Notes: generated from the sequence alone by a model not told the origin. A stretch of 64,000 nucleotides of DNA from Methyloligella solikamskensis (GCF_042676065.1 NZ_JBHTJO010000001.1:1116001-1180000); one strand, 5' to 3'; numbered from the stretch's first letter, positions 1 to 8,756 are shown. A program made the numbers and translations.

Positions 1-84
1 GTGACGCGTCAGACCCACACGGTCTGCTGGCACGGTGTGGTTTCGCCTTACGTCTGCACGTCGGGTGCGCGCGCCTGCTTCTAG
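1..84 (+). CDS. C-terminal fragment of an unknown protein (cut by window edge)
   Basis: An open frame runs from the first base to a TAG and encodes about 27 residues with three cysteines, ending GARACF. It is followed about 45 bp later by a strong terminator on the same strand, which fits the end of a plus-strand gene. The 5' part lies outside the window, so no family can be named. It could also be chance. Confidence 0.3.
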   Translation: MTRQTHTVCWHGVVSPYVCTSGARACF

Positions 85-130
85 GCTTTGGCTGTGAGCA
101 AGGCGGAGCGTTCCGCTTCTTTGGTGAAAG

Positions 131-158
131 AGCCCCCGGATCCGTCCGGGGGCTTTTC
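131..158 (+). terminator. Rho-independent terminator
   Basis: A perfect 10-bp stem (AGCCCCCGGA / TCCGGGGGCT) with a 4-nt loop runs directly into TTTTCATTTT. It ends the plus-strand unit entering from the left edge and stands between it and the minus-strand efflux genes. Confidence 0.9.
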
Positions 159-214
159 ATTTTGGGGTGTGGTTTGCGGTTCGGTGACCGGCGGGGGCTA
201 GCGCGCCACCAGGA

Positions 215-1777
215 TTAGCCCGCCGCCATGACCAGGGCGCCGTCGGTCTTGGTGCGTTTCATGATGAAGACAACGGGCAGGATGGCGAAGGTCACCACGC
301 CGATGAACCAGAACAGGTCGATGAAGGCCAGGAGCTGAGCTTGTTTGGCGATCTCGACGACGATGGGCGCCATGGATGACGGCACGTCGGGATCCAGGCC
401 CGCCCGGTCCAGATAGGACGTGATCTCCGGGTTGAATGGGTTCACATGCACCGTCAGCTGGCTCCAATGCACCTGTCCCTGGCGGGCCAGCAGCCAGCTC
501 ACCACGGCGATGCCGATGGACGAGCCGATGCCACGGGTCAGCGCGAAGAAGCCCGAGGCCTCGTCCAGCTTGTCCCGCGGAATATCGCTGAAAGCGACGG
601 TGGTCAGCGGCACAAAGAACATGCCCATGCCGATGCCGGCGATCACGCCCGGCCAGGCAATGGCCCAGGCATCGGCCTGCAGGGTCAGCCCGGCTAGCAT
701 CATGGTGCCGATGGCCGAGACGATGATGCCGCTCGCCACGAGAATCCGCGCGTCGATGTAATAGAGAAGGATGCGGCCGGTGATGGCGAGGGCGATGGCG
801 CTTGCGATGGCTCGCGGCATGAACAGCATGCCGGCGCTCATGGGCGGGTAACCCATCAGCCGCTGGGTGAGCAGGGGCAGGATGGCGATGGAGCCGAACA
901 GGGTGACGCCATAGGCCATGATGGCGATGAGGCCTGCGGTGAAGTTGCGGTTCTTGATCAGGGACAGATCGACGATGTTCTTCGCGTAGTTCCAGCCCCG
1001 CATGAAGAAGGCGATGCCGGAGAAGACGGTGACGCCGGTCAAAACGAGGATGAGCTTGGAATCGAACCAGCCCTTGGACTGGCCCTGATCGAGCACGAAT
1101 TGCAGGGAGCCGACGCAGAGCACGAGCAATATGAGCCCGGTCCAGTCTGTACTGAGATCCTGGGTGCGCGACTTGGGCAGCTGACCCATAGCCAGCAGCA
1201 GCGCGAAGAGACCCAGCGGCACGTTGATGTAGAAGACGGCGCGCCAGACGAATGTCTCGGTGAGCCAGCCGCCGAAGGTGGGGCCGAGAATAGGCGCCAC
1301 CATGATGCCTAGGCCGAAGATGGCGAGGGCCTGGCCGTGCTTCTCCTTCGGGAAGGCGTCGAGCAGGATGGCCTGGCTGAGCGGTACGAGGGGCGCGCCG
1401 AAGATGCCTTGGAGGAGCCGGAACACCACCATGCTCTCCAGATTCCAGGCGGTGCCGCACATGGCCGACGTGATGATGAAGCCGACGATGGAGGTGGTCA
1501 GCAGACGACGGCGGCCGAAGCGCTTCGAGAGATAGCCGGTGAGCGGCATGACCACGGCGGAGGCGACCAGATAGGAGGTCAGCACCCAGGTGATCTGATC
1601 TTGGGTGGCGCCGAACGCGCCCAGCATATGGGGCGTCGCCACGCTCACGATGGTGATGTCGAGAACCTCAAGCACCGCCGCAAGCACCACGGCCACGACC
1701 AGCGCCAGCGACGGCTTCGGATGGACCTCCGGCTGGGGGACGATCGGGACCGGGACTTCGGCGGTGGCTTCCGTCAT
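215..1777 (-). CDS. emrB: DHA2-family MFS drug efflux transporter (EmrB-like)
   Basis: The 520-residue protein has the size and hydrophobic pattern of 14-TM DHA2 exporters, which work as drug/proton antiporters in the inner membrane. The family signature LDITIVSVATP lies near residues 39-49, and the loop 2-3 motif A (GYLSKRFGRRR) near 81-91. The start ATG overlaps the stop of the upstream membrane-fusion gene by 4 bp (ATGA), so the pair is translationally coupled and probably forms an EmrAB-type tripartite pump with an unlinked TolC. Substrate cannot be told from sequence. No local regulator gene is visible. Confidence 0.93.
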   Translation of the reverse strand: MTEATAEVPVPIVPQPEVHPKPSLALVVAVVLAAVLEVLDITIVSVATPHMLGAFGATQDQITWVLTSYLVASAVVMPLTGYLSKRFGRRRLLTTSIVGFIITSAMCGTAWNLESMVVFRLLQGIFGAPLVPLSQAILLDAFPKEKHGQALAIFGLGIMVAPILGPTFGGWLTETFVWRAVFYINVPLGLFALLLAMGQLPKSRTQDLSTDWTGLILLVLCVGSLQFVLDQGQSKGWFDSKLILVLTGVTVFSGIAFFMRGWNYAKNIVDLSLIKNRNFTAGLIAIMAYGVTLFGSIAILPLLTQRLMGYPPMSAGMLFMPRAIASAIALAITGRILLYYIDARILVASGIIVSAIGTMMLAGLTLQADAWAIAWPGVIAGIGMGMFFVPLTTVAFSDIPRDKLDEASGFFALTRGIGSSIGIAVVSWLLARQGQVHWSQLTVHVNPFNPEITSYLDRAGLDPDVPSSMAPIVVEIAKQAQLLAFIDLFWFIGVVTFAILPVVFIMKRTKTDGALVMAAG

Positions 1778-2877
1778 TGCGCGGCCTGCGCGTCTCCATT
1801 GGCCGCCGTGCCGGACGCCGTGGAGCCTGCCTCGTCGTCCTTTTCGGTCGTGTCGATGGTGACGGTGGCGGTCGCGCCGACGCGCAATGGCTTGTCCTTA
1901 TGCTGGTCCGGCTTCGGAATGCGGACCCGCACGGGGAAGCGCTGGGTCACCTTCACCCAGTTGCCGGAAGCGTTCTCCGGCGGAAGCACGGAGAACGTGG
2001 CGCCAGAGCCGGGGCTGATGCTTTCCACGACGCCCTTGAACTTCACCCCCGGATACATGTCGAGGCTGATATCGGCATCCTGGCCGGGCTCGAGCCGGGC
2101 GATGTCGGTTTCCTTGAAGTTGGCGTCCACCCACCAGTGATCGCCCTCGATGATGGCGAAGACCGGACGGCCCTGACCCACGGTGGTGCCGGGGCGCACA
2201 TCGACGGTGGAGACCGTGCCGCCGCCGGGCGCCAGCACATGGGTCTTCATGCGGTCGTAGATGGCCTTCTGAAGCTGGGCCGCGGCAGCGCGGAGCTTCA
2301 CGGTGGGGGTGGAGATGGTCAGGTCGGCGTCCTGGGCCTTGGCGAAGGCCTTGACCGCGTCGTCGTAGCCTTTCAGGGCATCGCGCCAAGCTTTCTCGGT
2401 CTGGCCGAGCTCATCGGAACTCGTGGCGCCTTGTTTCAGGTCGTCCTTCGCCTTCTGATAAGCGGTCAGCGCCTCGTCGAGAGCGCGGCGCTTCTCGTCC
2501 AGGGTCTTGGCGGCTTCCTTCAGATCGTCGGCCTCGGTGCCGGAGGCGGCGGCCGCGGCATCGAACTGAGCCTTCGCGCCGCGCAGGGCGGCATCATAAA
2601 GGGTGGGGTCGATGTCGAAGAGCGGGTCGCCCGCCTTCACCTTCTCGTCGCTGTCGACATAGACCGTCTCAACCACGCCGTTCACTTCAGGCGCGACCCG
2701 GACGATCTCGGAGCCGATATAGGCGTTCTCGGTGCTCGGGTAGTAAGCGCGGTACTGCCAATAGCCGAACATCCCGGCCACCATGAGGACGAGCAGGACG
2801 CCAAGCGCGATCCAACGGGTCCTGACGGACAACAGGCGTTTGGGCTCCTCGGATTCGCTGGAAGCGGTCTCGGTCAC
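1774..2877 (-). CDS. emrA: HlyD/EmrA-type membrane fusion protein
   Basis: This is the periplasmic adaptor of a drug efflux pump. It has a short cytoplasmic N-terminus, one TM helix near residues 22-40, a biotinyl-lipoyl-like half-motif (NAYIGSEIVRVAPEVNGVV), a long alanine/lysine-rich coiled-coil hairpin and a beta-barrel region near VDANFKETDIARLEPGQ. The frame extends to a TTG at 2922, but GTG at 2877 is preferred: AGGA sits 6 nt upstream and the protein then begins VTETASSESEEP, a normal short cytoplasmic tail. It is first gene of a two-gene operon with emrB. Confidence 0.9.
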   Translation of the reverse strand: MTETASSESEEPKRLLSVRTRWIALGVLLVLMVAGMFGYWQYRAYYPSTENAYIGSEIVRVAPEVNGVVETVYVDSDEKVKAGDPLFDIDPTLYDAALRGAKAQFDAAAAASGTEADDLKEAAKTLDEKRRALDEALTAYQKAKDDLKQGATSSDELGQTEKAWRDALKGYDDAVKAFAKAQDADLTISTPTVKLRAAAAQLQKAIYDRMKTHVLAPGGGTVSTVDVRPGTTVGQGRPVFAIIEGDHWWVDANFKETDIARLEPGQDADISLDMYPGVKFKGVVESISPGSGATFSVLPPENASGNWVKVTQRFPVRVRIPKPDQHKDKPLRVGATATVTIDTTEKDDEAGSTASGTAANGDAQAAQ

Positions 2878-3121
2878 TTCTAGTCCTAACCTCGTCTGAA
2901 ACGGAAAAAGTCTTGCGCTCAACTTTGCGCAGCATGCCGATCATCCCAAGGATCGGCAGAATTATGGCGTGGCTTAAACTGACTGATGCTGCGTCGCAAG
3001 GGGTGGATGGTTAATGGCCAAACCTTACGGCTTCGTATGCTGGCACTCTCAGGAGCAAATAAGGTGTGTCCGCATGGCTGGGCTCTGTTGAATGTGGGCG
3101 ACGTGCGCCATAGAGTCTCCC
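2878..3121. other. Intergenic region between emrA and the thiC leader
   Basis: This is divergent spacing between the minus-strand efflux operon and the plus-strand thiC leader, so it should hold both promoters. I see no gene and no convincing operator. Confidence 0.5.
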
Positions 3122-3269
3122 CGTTCCGAGGGGTGTCCCGGGTAAGGGACTGAGACGCCGCAATCGCATATTCGTTGGTTAGCTCTTGTGGGCCACGGCC
3201 GACACGGAGATGTGCCCAGCGGTGACCCTTTGAACCTGATCCGGGTCACGCCGGCGAAGGGACGGGAAC
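3122..3269 (+). promoter_or_regulatory. TPP (THI-box) riboswitch
   Basis: The aptamer hallmarks are present: GAGGGGTGTCCC near the 5' end, CTGAGA at 3149-3154, and the thi-box core ACCCTTTGAACCTGATCCGG with GCGAAGGGA downstream. GTTCC at the 5' end can pair with GGAAC at 3265-3269 to close P1. The P3 arm is longer than in minimal TPP aptamers. Thiamine pyrophosphate binding is expected to repress the following gene, thiC. Confidence 0.95.
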
Positions 3270-3288
3270 CGTTTCAAGCCGCTTTCCC

Positions 3289-3319
3289 GGCAGCCTCCTC
3301 TCACACAAAGGAGCTTGCC
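3289..3319 (+). promoter_or_regulatory. SD-sequestering hairpin of the thiC riboswitch
   Basis: GGCA-gc-CTCCT (3289-3299) can pair with AGGAG-ct-TGCC (3309-3319), burying the thiC SD AAGGAG 7 nt before the ATG. Just upstream CGGGAA (3263-3268) can pair either into P1 or with TTCCCG (3284-3289). No U-tract follows, so control is probably at translation initiation. The pairing is seen; the switching mechanism is inferred. Confidence 0.65.
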
Positions 3320-3320
3320 G

Positions 3321-5228
3321 ATGAACAAGCAATTCTCAACGACCGATCTCGAGACCTCGAAAGGCGCAGGTCCCGACATTTCTCCAAAAGTCACGACCGG
3401 TCCGCTGACCGGCAGCCGCAAGGTCTATTCGTCGCCTGAAGCCGATCCAAACGTCCGGGTGCCGTTGCGGGAGATCAGCCTCGCCGATCCCGACATGCCG
3501 GCTTTCCGGCTCTACGACACGTCCGGGCCCTACACGGACGAGGCCGCCGCGATCGACGTGGACCAGGGGTTGCCGCCCTTGCGCCGCGGGTGGATCGAGA
3601 GCCGCGGCGCGGTTGAGCCTTACGAAGGCCGCACCATCAAGCCCATCGACAACGGCAATGTCTCGGGCAAGCATCTCGCCCGGAACTTCCCGAACCTGCG
3701 GCAGCCGATCTGCGGCGTGGGCGAGGCGCCGGTGACCCAGCTCGAATTCGCCCGGGCCGGGATCGTCACATCCGAGATGGTCTATATCACCCACCGGGAG
3801 AATGCCGGGCGCGCGCAGGCCGCCGACGAGGCGAAGGCGCGTCTCGCGGACGGCGAGAGCTTCGGCGCTTCCATCCCCGAGTTCATCACGCCGGAATTCG
3901 TGCGCGATGAGGTGGCAAGGGGCCGGGCGATCATCCCCGCCAATATCAACCACCCCGAGACCGAGCCGATGATCATCGGCCGGAACTTCCTGACCAAGAT
4001 CAACGCCAATATCGGCAACTCCGCCGTGACGTCGTCCGTCGAGGAAGAGGTGGAGAAGATGGTCTGGGCGATCCGCTGGGGCGCCGACACGGTCATGGAT
4101 CTCTCCACGGGGCGGAACATCCACAACACCCGGGAATGGATCCTGCGCAATTCGCCGGTGCCCATCGGCACGGTGCCGATCTACCAGGCGCTGGAGAAGG
4201 TGGACGGCGATCCGGTGAAGCTCGACTGGGAGGTCTACAAGGACACGCTGATCGAGCAGTGCGAGCAGGGGGTGGACTATTTCACCATCCATGCGGGCGT
4301 GCGGCTGGGCTATATCCACCTGACCGCGGACCGGGTGACCGGGATCGTTAGCCGCGGCGGCTCCATCATGGCGAAGTGGTGCCTGGCCCGGCACCAGGAG
4401 AGCTTCCTCTACGAGCGGTTCGGCGACATCTGCGACATCATGCGGAAGTATGACGTCTCGTTCTCACTCGGCGACGGGTTGCGGCCGGGCTCCATCGCGG
4501 ACGCCAACGACCGGGCGCAGTTTGCCGAGCTGGAGACGCTGGGCGAGCTGACCAAGATTGCCTGGGACAAGGGCTGCCAGGTGATGATCGAGGGGCCGGG
4601 TCACGTCCCCATGCACAAGATCAAGGTGAACGTGGAGAAGCAGCTCGAAGAGTGCGGCGAGGCGCCATTCTATACGCTGGGGCCGCTGACCACGGATATC
4701 GCGCCGGCCTACGACCACATCACATCCGCCATCGGGGCGGGGATGATCGGCTGGTTCGGCACGGCGATGCTCTGCTATGTGACGCCGAAGGAGCATCTCG
4801 GCCTTCCGAATAAGGAGGACGTGAAGACCGGTGTGATGGCCTACAAGATCGCGGCGCACGCCGCCGATCTCGCCAAGGGGCATCCTCTCGCGCAGGCGCG
4901 CGACGACGCCATCTCAAAGGCGCGGTTCGACTTCCGCTGGGAGGATCAGTTCAACCTTTCGCTGGACCCCGAGACCGCGCGGCAGTTCCACGACGAGACC
5001 CTGCCCAAGGAGGCCCACAAGGTCGCCCATTTCTGCTCCATGTGCGGACCGAAATTCTGCTCCATGGAGATCACCCAGCAGGTGCGCGACTACGCGGCGA
5101 AGCTGAAGGGCGAGCAGGCGGCGCAAAGCCCGGAGACGGTGGAGCAGGCCCGCCGCGAGGGCATGGACGAGATGAGCGAGAAATTCCGCGAACTCGGCGA
5201 GAAGGTCTACGTGCCGGTGGAGGAGTGA
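3321..5228 (+). CDS. thiC: Phosphomethylpyrimidine synthase ThiC
   Basis: ThiC is a radical-SAM enzyme that rearranges 5-aminoimidazole ribotide to hydroxymethylpyrimidine phosphate in thiamine synthesis. The 635-residue protein is normal length. The C-terminal [4Fe-4S] motif is intact as C572-x2-C575-x4-C580 (CSMCGPKFC), followed by a charged tail. The ATG after AAGGAG is the start; a TTG two codons earlier lies inside the SD hairpin. It stands alone behind a TPP riboswitch. Its last 34 bp recur about 1.1 kb downstream, at 6280-6313. Confidence 0.98.
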   Translation: MNKQFSTTDLETSKGAGPDISPKVTTGPLTGSRKVYSSPEADPNVRVPLREISLADPDMPAFRLYDTSGPYTDEAAAIDVDQGLPPLRRGWIESRGAVEPYEGRTIKPIDNGNVSGKHLARNFPNLRQPICGVGEAPVTQLEFARAGIVTSEMVYITHRENAGRAQAADEAKARLADGESFGASIPEFITPEFVRDEVARGRAIIPANINHPETEPMIIGRNFLTKINANIGNSAVTSSVEEEVEKMVWAIRWGADTVMDLSTGRNIHNTREWILRNSPVPIGTVPIYQALEKVDGDPVKLDWEVYKDTLIEQCEQGVDYFTIHAGVRLGYIHLTADRVTGIVSRGGSIMAKWCLARHQESFLYERFGDICDIMRKYDVSFSLGDGLRPGSIADANDRAQFAELETLGELTKIAWDKGCQVMIEGPGHVPMHKIKVNVEKQLEECGEAPFYTLGPLTTDIAPAYDHITSAIGAGMIGWFGTAMLCYVTPKEHLGLPNKEDVKTGVMAYKIAAHAADLAKGHPLAQARDDAISKARFDFRWEDQFNLSLDPETARQFHDETLPKEAHKVAHFCSMCGPKFCSMEITQQVRDYAAKLKGEQAAQSPETVEQARREGMDEMSEKFRELGEKVYVPVEE

Positions 5229-5246
5229 GGGGGTGTCTTTTCTGAA

Positions 5247-5987
5247 TCAGTCGGATGGCGCTTCTTCAGTTTCTCCCAACAGGAGTCCTGATATCTGCTC
5301 GAACAAATCAGCGTAATCAAAATAGCGGCATATCATCAGAGAAAGACCGCAAGTAATATGTATCAATTCTTGTAACGATACCTCTAGGCCGCTTTCCTGA
5401 AAAATGCCTCCCGCTATCGCCCTTTCAGGGTTGTGTTTGTTGGGTGAGATTGCAGGCGTCACATGAGTGTAGCGTTCAGATAGTTCCGAGTACCAGGTGG
5501 AGGGTGTCAATTCGAGTTCAGGAGCGAGTCTGCGTAGCTTGGCTCGGACCTTTGATGGACTGAAGTCTCGCATCCGAGTGGGTTTATCGGAGTCGATCCA
5601 GTGCGAAATTGCATCCTGGTCTACGGTGGACAAAGCTACGAGGTGATAGATTTCTCCGATTCCTCTCACCAAGTTCAAAGCTTCATCGTAGTAGCCGCTT
5701 GTCAGTAAGGTGAAAGCCGCGCAGGCGTGATTGTACGCTCTCGCGGACAATCCCTCCAATAAATGAGGACCCTTATTGCAACCGCGGTGGCAGGTGGCTG
5801 CTTGGTATAACGCGCAGAGACAGATGCCGAGCAGGCGTAGATCCGGTGAGCCGGTTTTAAGCCTGTCGGCTGTTTCCGCCTTGGCTAGCTGAGCGCCTTT
5901 CGCGATGAGAGTGAAATGAGCCAGACCGGACGGGATGCCGTGATTTTCTTCGGGCGCCGTCCTCGTATTTGCGGAGTGATCTTTCAT
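5247..5987 (-). CDS. Orphan helical protein of unknown function (AT-rich)
   Basis: The 246-residue soluble protein has no signal peptide or TM segment and is predicted mostly helical. A central stretch (HACAAFTLLTSGYYDEALNL) resembles the alpha-helical DUF5677-type proteins, but I cannot assign it firmly. Codons and base composition are visibly more AT-rich than in thiC or the amidohydrolase, suggesting acquisition by transfer. It lies inside a segment bracketed by two copies of the thiC 3' end. Its minus-strand 3' end lies 18 bp from the thiC stop (convergent). No function is claimed. Confidence 0.7.
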   Translation of the reverse strand: MKDHSANTRTAPEENHGIPSGLAHFTLIAKGAQLAKAETADRLKTGSPDLRLLGICLCALYQAATCHRGCNKGPHLLEGLSARAYNHACAAFTLLTSGYYDEALNLVRGIGEIYHLVALSTVDQDAISHWIDSDKPTRMRDFSPSKVRAKLRRLAPELELTPSTWYSELSERYTHVTPAISPNKHNPERAIAGGIFQESGLEVSLQELIHITCGLSLMICRYFDYADLFEQISGLLLGETEEAPSD

Positions 5988-6075
5988 CTAGGCTGTAACC
6001 CCTCGGAGGGCCGCGAATTATGAGAGTAATCCCATTCTTGAAGACGGTATTCTAGGGCCGATATTCGGCGGCCCC

Positions 6076-6279
6076 CTCACTCCGGCAAGCGCCACACCCA
6101 CCACGCCAGCGGAAGGACCGCGGCTTCCAGCCCTGCGTAGACGATCAGCAGGGGATCGGGCAGGCCGTCGATGGCGAAGCTTAAGCAGCGGCCTGCGAGG
6201 AGGCCGCCGGCGAAGACCATGACTGTCAGGATCGCGACGCTCTTGTGCTTGCCCGTCAGGGCGCGGGCGAGGCAGAAGA
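6076..6279 (-). pseudogene. 3'-terminal fragment of a DUF4345-like membrane protein gene
   Basis: These bases match 7836-8039, the last half of the intact DUF4345-like gene, at a constant offset of 1760 with scattered substitutions and no indels. The copy stops abruptly at 6279, exactly where similarity to the thiC 3' end begins. There is no start codon or N-terminal half, so it is a dead partial duplicate. The frame still ends in TGA after the same WRLPE C-terminus. Confidence 0.85.
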
Positions 6280-6313
6280 CGGCGCGCAGGTCTATGTGCC
6301 GGTGGAGGAGTGA
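6280..6313 (+). repeat. Second copy of the thiC 3' end (direct repeat of 5195-5228)
   Basis: Thirty-one of 34 bases match the last codons and stop of thiC, and the final 25 bases differ at one position only. The repeat is in direct orientation and abuts the DUF4345 fragment. It may be an attachment-site or recombination scar; see findings. Confidence 0.85.
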
Positions 6314-6346
6314 TGGGTGGAATAATGAGCCCGAGCGGACATTTCG

Positions 6347-7687
6347 TCAGTTGAGCGTGTTCTTGTAGATCTTGCCGTCCTTCATGATCAGGTCGAAGTT
6401 CTCTTCCGGATCGGCGACCAGATCGAGGTTCTCCAGGGGATTGCCATCGACCAGGATCAGGTCGGCATAGGCGCCCGGCTCGATCACGCCAAGAGGTCCA
6501 GCCGGATATGGATTGCGCGGACCGGATAGCGCCAGCAACTCGCCGGCGGTCGATGTTGCCTGGCGCAAAGCCTCCGCCGGCGTGAACCAACGTCCCAGCT
6601 TGGCAAGCTGCTTGCCCTGCTTCTTTGCGAGCTCGGGGTCGAAAAGGGTATCGGTGCCGAAGACGATCTTTACGCCCAGCTTCTTCGCCTCTCTATAGAC
6701 GTTCTCGGTTCCCTCGGTGACAAATTCGAACTTTGCCTGATTTGGCGAGCCCGGCGGGAAGGGAATGGCGTCTTCATCGTTAAGGACCGGCTGCATGCTG
6801 AGAAAGGCGCCCTTCTCAAGCATCATTCGCAGCGTTTCCTCGTGCAGCAGGTGCCCGTGCTCGATTGAGAGGACGCCAGCCTCGAGCGCCTGCTGCGCCG
6901 CCTTGTCGGTGAAGACATGGACGGCGACATAGGTGTTCCACTCGCGAGCCGCTTCGACGGCAGCCTCCATTTCCTCCGGCGAATACTGCGTCACATCGAT
7001 AGGATCAAAATTCGAGGCGACTCCGCCGCCAGCCATGACCTTGATTTGAGTAGCCCCCATGCGCAGCGCTTCGCGCGTGCGCTTCAGCACCTCCGGGACG
7101 CCGTCGGCGACCACGAAGTGGCCCACGCGCTGCGTATGATCAAGCGGTGCGGCGATGTCGAAGGGTGCTCCCGTGGCCGGACGCCAATCGCTGTGGCCCG
7201 AAGTCTGCGAGATTGCCGGACCGCTGGGGAAGATGCGCGGTCCGTCGTACACGCCCGCATCCGTCAGCTTGTGAAGAGAAAAAGCATTGCCGGCCATGTC
7301 ACGCACGGTCGTGAACCCGCGCAGCAACGCGTCCTCGTTCGCCTTGGCCGCGTTCAAGGCGTGATAAGCCAGATCGGTGTTCAGCGCCTGCGCAATGCTC
7401 AATGTGGCGAAGTTCGCATGCCAGTGCATATCGATCAGACCCGGCATCAATGTGCGCCCACTACCGTTGATGACTGTCGCGCCCTCGGCCTCGATCGGAT
7501 CGGTCGAGACCTGCTTGATCAGATTGCCCTCGACCAGAACGTTGGCGTTCTCGATCCGCTGCTCGTTCTTGCCGTCGAAGACATTGACGTTGGTGAAGAG
7601 GGTTTGCGGCTTGGTGTTGGCCTCCTGCGCGAGCGCCGGGAACGGTGCCGTTATGAGAACGAGCAGAAGCAAAACAAAGCGGTACAT
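6347..7687 (-). CDS. Secreted metal-dependent amidohydrolase (imidazolonepropionase/prolidase-like)
   Basis: The 446-residue protein starts with a signal peptide (MYRFVLLLLVLITAPFPALA) and belongs to the amidohydrolase superfamily. Metal-site signatures are visible: HWH at residues 88-90 in GLIDMHWH, AVHVF, the SIEHGH strand and FGTDTLFD with the late aspartate. This subgroup contains Xaa-Pro dipeptidase-like and imidazolonepropionase-like periplasmic hydrolases; the substrate cannot be predicted. The frame extends 20 codons further, but the ATG at 7687 has GGGAGAGG just upstream and starts the signal peptide. It is transcribed alone. Confidence 0.88.
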   Translation of the reverse strand: MYRFVLLLLVLITAPFPALAQEANTKPQTLFTNVNVFDGKNEQRIENANVLVEGNLIKQVSTDPIEAEGATVINGSGRTLMPGLIDMHWHANFATLSIAQALNTDLAYHALNAAKANEDALLRGFTTVRDMAGNAFSLHKLTDAGVYDGPRIFPSGPAISQTSGHSDWRPATGAPFDIAAPLDHTQRVGHFVVADGVPEVLKRTREALRMGATQIKVMAGGGVASNFDPIDVTQYSPEEMEAAVEAAREWNTYVAVHVFTDKAAQQALEAGVLSIEHGHLLHEETLRMMLEKGAFLSMQPVLNDEDAIPFPPGSPNQAKFEFVTEGTENVYREAKKLGVKIVFGTDTLFDPELAKKQGKQLAKLGRWFTPAEALRQATSTAGELLALSGPRNPYPAGPLGVIEPGAYADLILVDGNPLENLDLVADPEENFDLIMKDGKIYKNTLN

Positions 7688-7836
7688 AGAGCCTCTCCCT
7701 TGTTCTTGGGCGCAAGAGCACTGCAACCCAGGATAGGTATATTGCACCCGGATTTAAACATTTTTCGGCGATGGGTGCTGAAGAGCGCGCTTCGTGCCAG
7801 AGCCAGCGGCGGTTAGGGCCAACGCGCCTCGAACTC

Positions 7837-8226
7837 TCACTCCGGCAAGCGCCACACCCACCATGCCAGCGGCAGCACTGAAGCCTCCAGCCCTGCGTAG
7901 ACAATCAGCAGGGGATCTGGCAGGCCGTCGATAGCGAAGCTTAAGCAGCGGCCTGCGAGGAGGCCGCCGGCGAAGACCATGATCGTCAGCACGGCGGTGT
8001 TCTTGTGCTTGGCCGTGAGGGCGCAGGCGAGCCAGAAGCCCGCCAGCGCCAGATAGAGCCCCATGACCGCCCGGAGGATATGGGCGCTGCCGACACTGAG
8101 GTCGCTCAGCCCGAGAAAGCTCCTGGCGAACCACTGGGGATCGAGCCCATAGAGAAGCGCGATCACGCAGACGATGCCTGCGGTGAGGATCAGGAGCGCC
8201 CGCTTCAGGTCCCAGGACTTATACAC
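7837..8226 (-). CDS. DUF4345-like small integral membrane protein
   Basis: About 130 residues form four hydrophobic helices (LLILTAGIVCVIALLYGL, ILRAVMGLYLALAGFWLAC, TAVLTIMVFAGGLLAG and a C-terminal helix), as in DUF4345 proteins, whose function is unknown. The start is chosen at GTG 8226 with GGGAG 8 nt upstream; the frame could extend 11 codons to 8259. A partial copy of this gene's 3' half lies at 6076-6279. Confidence 0.75.
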   Translation of the reverse strand: MYKSWDLKRALLILTAGIVCVIALLYGLDPQWFARSFLGLSDLSVGSAHILRAVMGLYLALAGFWLACALTAKHKNTAVLTIMVFAGGLLAGRCLSFAIDGLPDPLLIVYAGLEASVLPLAWWVWRLPE

Positions 8227-8320
8227 GGCGTCATCTCCCTCAAAATTTCCATCCGGCAATTGTGCCCCGAATAGGCGAGAATGCCGCCTTGTTGGAGGCT
8301 TTGCCAGGGAGGATCGGCAG

Positions 8321-8725
8321 ATGAGCGATCATGACGGTGTGGCGGCGGCGGCCGCGGCTTTCTACGACGCGCTGAACATCTTTTTCGGCGGCGAGATGGA
8401 GCCCATGAAGGTGGTCTGGTCCCATGCGGACGACGTGACCTATATGGGGCCGGATGGCGGGTTTCAGGTGGGCTGGCGGGCCGTGCTGGCTGAATGGGAG
8501 AAGGTGGCGGCGATGAAGCTCGGCGGACATGTAGTGCCGGAGGGCATGCGGATCACCTGCGGCGGCGATCTCGCTGTCGTCAGCAACTACGAAAAGGGCA
8601 CCAACACGAATATCGGCGATGGGCCGGTGGACGTTCTGATCCGCGCCACGAATATCTTCCGCCGCGAGAACGGCGCCTGGAAGATGATCGGCCACCACAC
8701 CGACAAGCTCTCGTTTTTGGCCTGA
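8321..8725 (+). CDS. SnoaL/DUF4440-like NTF2-fold protein
   Basis: The 134-residue protein has the layout of SnoaL-like or DUF4440 proteins: an N-terminal helix, WSHADDVTYMGPDGG near the pocket entrance, then beta strands ending GAWKMIGHHTDKLSF. These are small cone-shaped proteins that serve as enzymes or ligand binders; the ligand here is unknown. The ATG follows AGGGAGGA at good spacing. It is divergent from the DUF4345-like gene and appears to be monocistronic. Confidence 0.85.
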   Translation: MSDHDGVAAAAAAFYDALNIFFGGEMEPMKVVWSHADDVTYMGPDGGFQVGWRAVLAEWEKVAAMKLGGHVVPEGMRITCGGDLAVVSNYEKGTNTNIGDGPVDVLIRATNIFRRENGAWKMIGHHTDKLSFLA

Positions 8726-8756
8726 CGGCGCGCAGGGGGCAGAGCAACCGCACCCC

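Noticed and set aside
198..1460. 420-residue minus-strand frame over the efflux gene
   Set aside because: It is an Arg/His/Pro-rich shadow of the emrB frame, with no domains and no SD.
3336..4394. 352-residue minus-strand frame inside thiC
   Set aside because: It is antisense to a well-supported enzyme gene and has the typical shadow composition of high-GC DNA.
6018..6590. 190-residue minus-strand frame near the thiC repeat
   Set aside because: It reads the DUF4345 fragment in the wrong frame and runs into the amidohydrolase gene; no start or family.
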